A stretch of 10,378 bases of DNA from Lachnospiraceae bacterium. Lineage in GTDB: Bacteria > Bacillota > Clostridia > Lachnospirales > Lachnospiraceae. Shown here in pieces: positions 4,558 through 10,378 of this stretch. Below the pieces are notes generated by a model that saw only the letters and a list, made by a program, of their open reading frames with translations, had not been told where the DNA came from and did not search any database. Location: the NCBI GenBank assembly GCA_014804285.1, contig JAAVAA010000006.1, forward strand, positions 130,145 through 140,522, read 5' to 3'. The position numbers and the translations under genes are program-made. The stretch's first letter is position 1, and each line of letters starts with the position of its first letter.

Positions 4558-6445
4558 GACCGTTTAAATATCTTGAAATTGTCCGTCCCCGTTCTTTTGT
4601 GTATAGAATTTCCAGTTCTTTTTCGGCTCTTGTAATGGCAACATACAGGAGCCTTCTTTCTTCTTCCAGCGCTTCTTTTGTTGTACACCGTTTTCCCGGA
4701 ATAATTCCTTCATTAACGTCCGGCAGAAATACTCGTTCAAATTCCAGTCCTTTTGAGCCATGCATAGTACAGATATGAACCCCATCGTTTCCGGTGATAT
4801 CTTTTTTAAGTAATGTTGTATTCTTTTCTTTTTCTCTGACAAACTGATTGACATTGTTTCCCGGCACATAGTCCCGAAACAGCTCCTGTGCCTGCTTCGC
4901 CAGACGAATCCATTGCATTTTTTGAGCAGAATTTGCTGCCTTTTCTTCTAAATAGCGATCATATCCCAACGCTCCCCGAAAAAGTGAAATCGCAAGCAAA
5001 CTGCTTAACCCTCCGGCAAGAGTAAGCTGTGTCCAGAAAGTCTCCATTTTCTTTAATGTTTCGGGATTACCGGCATAATATCGTTTCAGATGCCAAAAGG
5101 AAACCTTTTCTTCCGGAAATACCTCTCGCAGCAGATAGCGATTTGGTTTATTCATAAATCCAAAAAGATCCTTCCTTTTATTTCCGTTATAAATGAAGGA
5201 AAGGAACGAAATGATATCCCTGATCACGAAGCTTCCAAAAATATTTGTATTTTCAATATGCCTTCCCCAAACCGGAATATCTGACATTCGAAAAAGCTCC
5301 TGATATTGCATTGCTTCGATATTAGTTCTGAGAATAACAGCTGTCTTATCAAGCTGCTTCTGTTCAAGCATCTTAAGATGTTGAATCAGATATTCTTCTT
5401 CCTGCCTTCTGCTTTCAAAACATTTTAAATTTACACTTCCCTCTTTTTTCATAGGATAAAATTGTTTTTCAAATCGTTCCCGGTTTTGACAGATCATTTT
5501 TTTTGCCAGAAAAACAATGGGACTTCCACTGCGATAATTTTCTGTCAGCATAAGCTGCTTCCCCTGCGGATAATCGTTTAAAAACTGTTTCATTATACCG
5601 GGTGATGCTCCCCGGAAACCATATATCGCTTGGTCGTCATCTCCCACAACAAAAAGGTTATTTTCCGGGGCTGACAAAAGTCTTAATATTTGATATTGCG
5701 GAAAATTAATGTCCTGAAACTCGTCGGCAAGAATATATTGAAACTGCATCTGATATTTGTTCAAAACTGCAGAATCTTTATAAAAAAGATCAAGACATTT
5801 GGTTATCATATCATCGAAATCAAGTAAATCCTGTTCTATTAAATATTGCTCATATCTGTTCTTTATTTCCTTATATTTTGCATAGGGCAAATTAGCTATT
5901 GATTGACCAAGTCGGTTAACAGTTTCTTCTGATGATTCCATCGACTGACTCGATTGATTCTTTGATTTGCTGATCTCATTTAAGATTTCAGAAATCATAT
6001 CGTACAGATTACTACTATCATTTTGATCGTTTAGTCCCAGATTCATGAGAAGCTGCCTGATCAGTTCTCTTTTTGAAGACTCACTGATCAAGGAAAAGGA
6101 TCTATGACCTGATTGTCGCAAAATCTGCCAGCAGATGCTATGAAAAGTACCAAAATGTACTTTCTCATATGGTAAATCATGATTATTATCAATATCTTTT
6201 TTCTCATGTAGGATTTCGGATACTGCAAGCTTAAATCGGCTGCACATCTCCTCTGCCGCTGCTTTTGTATAAGTGATTACAAGGATTTTGTCAGGAGATA
6301 TCTGACAGTTATGAACAAGATAAAGAATTCGCTGAATGATTGTAAATGTTTTTCCGCTGCCCGGACCGGCAATTACCTGTGCCGGTCCCGACAGGTGCAT
6401 GATTGCATTTTTCTGTTGTTTACTGGGCGCTCTCAAGAAGCTCAA
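4538..6445 (-). CDS. UvrD/PcrA-family superfamily 1 DNA helicase
   Basis: A 635-residue ATP-dependent 3'-5' DNA helicase of the UvrD/Rep/PcrA family, which unwinds DNA in repair or replication restart. All motifs are present in order: Q motif SKQQKNAI (8-15), Walker A GPGSGKT (27-33), Ia TYTKAAAEEM (58-67), Ib HFGTFHSI (97-104), II DEFQD (241-245, with F in place of the more usual DExxD residue), III GDDDQAIYGFRG (268-279), IV TENYRS (301-306), V MHGSKGLEF (561-569) and VI EERRLLYVAITRAEKEL (595-611). It is about 90 residues shorter than typical PcrA, mostly from a missing C-terminal tail after motif VI, so I give no pcrA symbol. An in-frame stop lies seven codons above TTG 6445 and no ATG precedes the Q motif. 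TTG 6445, or TTG 6436 just inside, must be the start. The gene overlaps the end of gltX by 26 bp, which suggests translational coupling. Confidence 0.93.
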   Translation of the reverse strand: MSFLRAPSKQQKNAIMHLSGPAQVIAGPGSGKTFTIIQRILYLVHNCQISPDKILVITYTKAAAEEMCSRFKLAVSEILHEKKDIDNNHDLPYEKVHFGTFHSICWQILRQSGHRSFSLISESSKRELIRQLLMNLGLNDQNDSSNLYDMISEILNEISKSKNQSSQSMESSEETVNRLGQSIANLPYAKYKEIKNRYEQYLIEQDLLDFDDMITKCLDLFYKDSAVLNKYQMQFQYILADEFQDINFPQYQILRLLSAPENNLFVVGDDDQAIYGFRGASPGIMKQFLNDYPQGKQLMLTENYRSGSPIVFLAKKMICQNRERFEKQFYPMKKEGSVNLKCFESRRQEEEYLIQHLKMLEQKQLDKTAVILRTNIEAMQYQELFRMSDIPVWGRHIENTNIFGSFVIRDIISFLSFIYNGNKRKDLFGFMNKPNRYLLREVFPEEKVSFWHLKRYYAGNPETLKKMETFWTQLTLAGGLSSLLAISLFRGALGYDRYLEEKAANSAQKMQWIRLAKQAQELFRDYVPGNNVNQFVREKEKNTTLLKKDITGNDGVHICTMHGSKGLEFERVFLPDVNEGIIPGKRCTTKEALEEERRLLYVAITRAEKELEILYTKERGRTISRYLNGLIPLRQ

Positions 6446-7883
6446 TGCCCTTTCTGATTCTTTCTAAGGATTCTTCCTTGCCGAGAAGTTCCATAATTTC
6501 AGTTGCTCCGGCAGGCGTCATTTGCTTTCCCGACACCGCCGTACGAACAGGCCAAAGTACATAGCCGTTTTTACATCCCTTTTCTTCCACATAGGATACC
6601 AGAAGCTGATATAGAGCATCATTGCTGTAATCCTCCTGCTTTTCCAAAATGGGAAGCAGTTCCTTCAAGACTTCTAACGCCGAAGATTTTGTTGTCTTCA
6701 TTTTTTTATGCTCATACATCGCCGTATCATACTGCGGAAGCTCCTCAAGGAAATCGATCAGTCCCGGAATATCCGGAAATGTCTCAATTCGCGTTTTTAC
6801 CATGGATGCTATTTTACGAAGATCCATAGATTTCGAAAGCCCTTGTCTGATATATGGTTCTGCCATTTCAAAAAACTGATTCTCATCCATGGCTTTCATA
6901 TATTCTCCGTTCATCCACTTTAACTTTGTATAGTCAAAGACTGCCGGCGATTTGGACATGTGACGGTAATCAAATGCCTTTGCCAGCTCCTCTAAGGAGA
7001 AAATTTCTTCATTACTCTCTGTAGGACTCCAGCCCAGAAGCGCAACAAAATTGACTACTGCCTCTGTCAAAAATCCTTGCTCAATCAAATCTTCATAAGA
7101 AGAATGACCGCAGCGTTTACTGAGCTTGTGGTGCTCCTCATCCGTGATCAGAGGACAATGTACATAAACAGGGACCTCCCAGCCAAACGCCTCATACAGA
7201 CGATTATATTTCGGTGAGGAAGAAAGATATTCATTTCCTCTTACCACATGTGTGATTCCCATCAGATGATCATCCACCACATTAGCAAAATTATAAGTGG
7301 GATAACCGTCCGATTTGATCAGTATCATATCGTCAAGTTCCGAATTATCTACTGTAATATCACCGTAAATCTCATCATGGAACGTTGTTGTTCCTTCTGT
7401 TGGATTGTTCTGCCGAATTACATAAGGGATTCCAGCTTTTAGCTTTTCTTCAACTTCCTCTTTAGATAACGAAAGGCAATGCTTGTCGTAAACCGTAATT
7501 TCCTTTCCTTCCACAATCTGGGTTTTCAGGCCGGCAAGGCGTTCCTTGTCGCAAAAACAATAATATGCCTGTCCTTTTTCAATCAGCTTTTTGGCATATT
7601 CCAAATAAATTCCTTTTTGTTGACGCTCTGACTGAACGTAAGGTCCTACACCGCCATCCTTGTCCGGACCCTCATCATGGATCAAACCTGTTTTGGCAAG
7701 AGTCCTGTATATAATATCAACAGCCCCTTCCACATAGCGTTCCTGATCTGTGTCCTCAATACGAAGAATGAAATCTCCGCCTTCATGCTTTGCGATCAGA
7801 TACGCATATAATGCCGTTCTTAAATTTCCCACATGCATCCGCCCGGTAGGACTGGGCGCAAATCTTGTTCTTATTTTTGTCAT
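6420..7883 (-). CDS. gltX: Glutamyl-tRNA synthetase
   Basis: 487 residues, the normal length for bacterial GluRS, a class I synthetase that charges tRNA-Glu with glutamate in the cytoplasm. In Clostridia that lack GlnRS the enzyme also mischarges tRNA-Gln for later amidation; this is family knowledge, not shown here. The start RTRFAPSPTGRMHVGN (5-20) holds the HIGH-type motif HVGN (17-20). RIEDTD (41-46), the family's VDDHLMGITHVVRGNEY (203-219) and the KMSKS-type motif KLSKR (253-257) follow, then the anticodon-binding helical domain. C109, C111 and C136 (YYCFCDK...YDKHC) lie where some GluRS bind zinc. I chose ATG 7883, with GAGG at 7890-7893 spaced 6 nt, over an upstream in-frame GTG at 7913 that adds ten residues foreign to the family. 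It lies 47 nt after the hydrogenase gene with no terminator between. Confidence 0.97.
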   Translation of the reverse strand: MTKIRTRFAPSPTGRMHVGNLRTALYAYLIAKHEGGDFILRIEDTDQERYVEGAVDIIYRTLAKTGLIHDEGPDKDGGVGPYVQSERQQKGIYLEYAKKLIEKGQAYYCFCDKERLAGLKTQIVEGKEITVYDKHCLSLSKEEVEEKLKAGIPYVIRQNNPTEGTTTFHDEIYGDITVDNSELDDMILIKSDGYPTYNFANVVDDHLMGITHVVRGNEYLSSSPKYNRLYEAFGWEVPVYVHCPLITDEEHHKLSKRCGHSSYEDLIEQGFLTEAVVNFVALLGWSPTESNEEIFSLEELAKAFDYRHMSKSPAVFDYTKLKWMNGEYMKAMDENQFFEMAEPYIRQGLSKSMDLRKIASMVKTRIETFPDIPGLIDFLEELPQYDTAMYEHKKMKTTKSSALEVLKELLPILEKQEDYSNDALYQLLVSYVEEKGCKNGYVLWPVRTAVSGKQMTPAGATEIMELLGKEESLERIRKGIELLESAQ

Positions 7884-7889
7884 AACAAA

Positions 7890-7893
7890 CCTC
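7890..7893 (-). promoter_or_regulatory. Ribosome binding site that decides the gltX start
   Basis: GAGG, 6 nt before ATG 7883. It favours this ATG, which is followed at once by the conserved RTRFAPSPTG segment, over GTG 7913. Confidence 0.6.
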
Positions 7894-7930
7894 GTTTCTG
7901 TACAAATTAACACATAACCTTTTATTGAAA

Positions 7931-9415
7931 CTATTTTTCTTGAAAATCCGGAATATTTTTCTTTGCAGACGCTTTAAAACCTGCAACCTCTTTCATCGCC
8001 TGTTGAATCGGAATATTAGTACCAGCACCGGCAACACAGCCACCAGGACATGCCATTCCTTCAATCAGACAGCCGTTTTTCTTTCCTGCCTTTGCAAGCA
8101 TTAATATCTTTTTACATTCGGTAAGACTCTCTGCATGTTCAATATTGACATCCGCATCCGGATAATACTCTAAGATACATTCCTCAATGGCGCTTGCCAC
8201 ACCGCCGGCAACACCGTAACCTCTTCCGGCGCCGGTAGCGTCATTCAACTGATCATGAGCTTCCACCGCTTCCGGAAGCAGTCCCTTTGCTTCAAACATT
8301 CCTGCCAATTCTTCAAATGTTATTACAAAATCCACATCCGAACGAACCGTCCTTCTGGAAGCTTCCAATTTTTTGGAGGCACAGGGACCTATAAATACCA
8401 CGCTTGCATCTGGATGATCTTCCTTGATCTTTCGTGCTGTAGCCACCATAGGTGTTAAAGCATTGGATATCTTGTCGATTGTTTCCGGAAAAAATTTCTT
8501 TGCCAGCATGGACCACGACGGACAGCAAGAGGTTAAAAGAAAAGGCAGTTTTCCAGTTGCAACTTCTTTGACATAGTGTTCCGCTTCGGTCATTGCCCCT
8601 ATATCTGCACCGATGGCTGTTTCATACACATCAAAGAATCCAAGTGCTTTTAACGCTTCCTTAAGCTTATCCGGCGTTGCTTCTTTTCCGAACTGACCGA
8701 CAAACGCAGGTGCTACCTGCGCAATGATCTTCTTCCCTGACTGCATGGCACGGATAAGCTGAAATATCTGTGATTTATCAGCAATTGCACCAAAGGGACA
8801 GCTTACCATACATTGACCGCAGGATACACACAGCTCCGTGTCAATATATGCACGCCCTTTTTTATCGCTTTTAATTGCGCTGACTCCACAATGAGCCAGA
8901 CATGGACGAACCTGATGGGATATAGCATCATAAGGACAAATGGATTTACATTTTCCACACCTGATACATTTCTCCTGATCGATCACGGAATGACCATTTT
9001 TCATGGAGATAGCTCCCTTCGGGCAAACTTCCTTACAGGGATGGGCTACGCAGCCCATACATTTATCAGTTACCTCATAACGGTTTTCCGGACAGGCATT
9101 ACAAGCAGACGGAATCACCTGCATCAGAGGCGGTTCATAATATTTTTCACCAATATTACTCTCTTCAAGCCCTTGCGTTACATGAACAGGCATATTTTCC
9201 GGTCGCAGAGAAAGTCCCATGGCAAGCCGGATCTGCTCCCGGACAATCGCTCTTTCCCGGTAAATACTTTCATATTCCGACTCATCATAATCAACGATCT
9301 TATACGGAAGCGCTTCCACATCATCCTTTAAATTTTCAGAATGATAAGCAAGATTTGCTACTTCTTTAAAAATGCGCCTTCTGTTTTTTCGTACCTGCGT
9401 GTCAATTCCTCTCAT
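7931..9415 (-). CDS. [FeFe] hydrogenase, group B type, with ferredoxin-like domains
   Basis: A 494-residue monomeric-type iron hydrogenase, expected to be cytoplasmic and to couple reduced ferredoxin to H2 (evolution or oxidation). The three H-cluster motifs are TSCCPSW (295-301), GPCASKKLE (343-351) and MACPGGC (454-460). They supply the four cluster cysteines; TSCCPSW in place of TSCSPGW and GPC in place of MPC mark group B rather than the classic group A enzyme. The N-terminal half holds iron-sulfur sites: C105/C108, a Cx2Cx4Cx3C set (119, 122, 127, 131), Cx2Cx2Cx3C (150, 153, 156, 160), a C172/C176 pair and Cx2Cx2Cx3C (196, 199, 202, 206). There is no signal peptide. Start ATG 9415 has GGGAG at 5-nt spacing. 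It has its own promoter upstream and feoB before it. The maturases HydE, HydF and HydG are not in the window. Confidence 0.93.
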   Translation of the reverse strand: MRGIDTQVRKNRRRIFKEVANLAYHSENLKDDVEALPYKIVDYDESEYESIYRERAIVREQIRLAMGLSLRPENMPVHVTQGLEESNIGEKYYEPPLMQVIPSACNACPENRYEVTDKCMGCVAHPCKEVCPKGAISMKNGHSVIDQEKCIRCGKCKSICPYDAISHQVRPCLAHCGVSAIKSDKKGRAYIDTELCVSCGQCMVSCPFGAIADKSQIFQLIRAMQSGKKIIAQVAPAFVGQFGKEATPDKLKEALKALGFFDVYETAIGADIGAMTEAEHYVKEVATGKLPFLLTSCCPSWSMLAKKFFPETIDKISNALTPMVATARKIKEDHPDASVVFIGPCASKKLEASRRTVRSDVDFVITFEELAGMFEAKGLLPEAVEAHDQLNDATGAGRGYGVAGGVASAIEECILEYYPDADVNIEHAESLTECKKILMLAKAGKKNGCLIEGMACPGGCVAGAGTNIPIQQAMKEVAGFKASAKKNIPDFQEK

Positions 9416-9461
9416 AATATCTCCCTATACTTCCGTTGATAAAGCAACTCAATACCAATAT

Positions 9462-9490
9462 ATTTTTACACAAACCCGCATGGAAGTCAA
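9462..9490 (-). promoter_or_regulatory. Promoter of the hydrogenase gene (possibly with gltX and helicase)
   Basis: On the minus strand TTGACT (9490-9485, 5 of 6 matches) and AAAAAT (9467-9462, 4 of 6) are 17 nt apart, with a TGT just before the -10 (extended -10 type). Transcription would start near 9455, about 40 nt before ATG 9415. It begins right after the end of feoB, with no terminator seen between, so read-through from feoB is also possible. Confidence 0.55.
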
Positions 9491-9499
9491 CACTTAGGC

Positions 9500-10378
9500 T
9501 TAAAGGAACAAGCTGCCGATCTGAAACACCAATGTAGCCATCAACCAGGCAAATCCAATCTGAAATAGGGCAAGCTTTATCGTAAAGCCGGTATCCCCGC
9601 TCTCTTTCCGTATAGTAGCCATTGCTGCTGCACAAGGAACATATAGAAGTACAAAAAGCATCATACAATAAGCATTTAAAGGTCCAAAAGCAGGATCGAT
9701 ACTCCGAAGGTTTGCAATGACCGTATCCATACTGGCCGCCTGAGCGTTTCCTACACCAAACAGCACAGAAAAACTGGATACCACCACTTCCTTGGCGGAA
9801 ATCCCGGCAATCAGAGACACAATGATCTGCCACATTCCAAGCCCTGCAGGACGCATAACCGGTTCCAGCCATCTGCCGATCATTGCGCCAAAACTATCCG
9901 CCGGATCAGTAACCATTCCGGACACTCCGAAATTCAGTACTACCCATATCAAAATAGATGCAATAAAAATCGTAGTTCCTGCCTTGGAAAGATAATCCTT
10001 CAGCTTATTCCACACATAAATCCGAATCGTTCTTGCATTTGGCCTCTTATACTCAGGGAGTTCAATAAGAAGACTGTCGTTTACCTTTCCCTTTTCAAAC
10101 GTATGAAGAACCTTTGCGATCACGATTGCAATCACCATCCCAATCACATACATGGAAAATGCAGCCACATGTGCATACTTTTCAAAAAACATTCCCGAAA
10201 AAAGTACATAAACCGGCAATCTCGCAGAACAGGACATAAAAGGTGTAATGATCATGGTTCTTCGCCTGTCTTTTTCTGTTTCCAGTGCCCTAGATGCCAT
10301 AATCGCAGGAACTGTACAACCAAATCCCAAAATCATCGGAAGAAATGCTTTGCCGGAAAGACCTGCTTTACCCATGAT
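9500..10378 (-). CDS. feoB: Ferrous iron transporter FeoB, C-terminal membrane part (5' end outside window)
   Basis: 292 codons are visible. The frame continues past the right edge, so the N-terminal GTPase domain and the first membrane helices are missing by window truncation, not by mutation. The visible part holds the first Gate motif region GFGCTVPAIMASRALETEKD (with the usual Cys), TPFMSCSARLPVYVLF, then several membrane helices, the conserved AGISAKEVVVSSFSVLFG segment and the second Gate motif YVPCAAAMATIRKE with its Cys. It ends in a final helix, closing GSLFL. FeoB imports Fe(II) across the cytoplasmic membrane under control of its G domain. The ATG at 10375 is an internal Met, not the start. 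The neighbouring iron-sulfur hydrogenase is a natural consumer of iron. No Fur box can be judged because the feoB promoter lies outside. Confidence 0.95.
   Translation of the reverse strand: MMGKAGLSGKAFLPMILGFGCTVPAIMASRALETEKDRRRTMIITPFMSCSARLPVYVLFSGMFFEKYAHVAAFSMYVIGMVIAIVIAKVLHTFEKGKVNDSLLIELPEYKRPNARTIRIYVWNKLKDYLSKAGTTIFIASILIWVVLNFGVSGMVTDPADSFGAMIGRWLEPVMRPAGLGMWQIIVSLIAGISAKEVVVSSFSVLFGVGNAQAASMDTVIANLRSIDPAFGPLNAYCMMLFVLLYVPCAAAMATIRKESGDTGFTIKLALFQIGFAWLMATLVFQIGSLFL

Noticed and set aside
7884..7930. T-box riboswitch or separate terminator before gltX
   Set aside because: The 47-nt gap is too short, with no specifier/antiterminator consensus and no hairpin with a T run.
8813..9331. 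172-codon plus-strand open frame inside the hydrogenase gene
   Set aside because: Antisense to the iron-sulfur domain coding region; no recognisable protein or ribosome site.
9435..9495. Short inverted repeats GTTG/CAAC (9435-9448) and AAGT/ACTT (9484-9495) near the hydrogenase promoter, considered as a redox-regulator (Rex) site
   Set aside because: Arms are only 4 bp and neither matches the TTGTTAA/TTAACAA or TTGTGAA/TTCACAA type.
9402..9872. 156-codon minus-strand frame overlapping feoB in another frame
   Set aside because: FeoB residues are clear in the other frame through the same DNA; this frame has no family features.

Overview
The window looks like a chromosomal segment of an anaerobic, low-to-mid GC Clostridia, most likely a Lachnospiraceae gut bacterium. 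The grounds are AT-rich DNA with strong AAGGAG-type ribosome binding sites, a group B-type [FeFe] hydrogenase, a DUF1292 protein, a DUF5662 protein and a GH13-like protein of a kind I associate with that family. This assignment is inference from gene content. Almost everything is on the minus strand; only one gene, at 4207-4557, is on the plus strand. No insertion sequence, phage gene, tRNA, rRNA or CRISPR array was seen, and no stretch over 300 bases lacks a gene.

Right block, read on the minus strand from 10378 down to 4538: the C-terminal part of FeoB (ferrous iron uptake), then a promoter, a ferredoxin-domain [FeFe] hydrogenase, glutamyl-tRNA synthetase (gltX), and a UvrD/PcrA-type helicase that overlaps the end of gltX and probably starts at TTG. 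Hydrogenase, gltX and helicase are closely spaced with no terminator seen, so they may be one transcript. Iron uptake beside an iron-sulfur hydrogenase makes physiological sense; the other two look like ordinary passengers.

Middle block: an acidic DUF1292 protein (plus strand) meets the helicase tail to tail, with the two coding regions overlapping by 20 bp. A 187-bp divergent intergenic region separates it from a minus-strand pair: a 628-residue CBM48/GH13-like protein and a DUF5662 protein with an HD-hydrolase-like pattern. The GH13 protein keeps the fold signatures of glycogen-debranching enzymes but has lost the nucleophile, the normal acid/base residue and region I, so it looks like a conserved pseudoenzyme.

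Left block: a small secreted or surface Cys/Arg/Asp-rich protein with a sporulation-like promoter, a strong terminator that carries a TATAAT in its loop, a GtrA-family membrane protein, and a truncated gene at the window edge for a protein with a PD-(D/E)xK-like nuclease pattern. The most unusual items are the GH13 pseudoenzyme, the Cys-rich peptide gene and its promoter, the terminator/promoter overlap, and the uncharacterised nuclease-like protein. I did not find a clear new multi-gene system.
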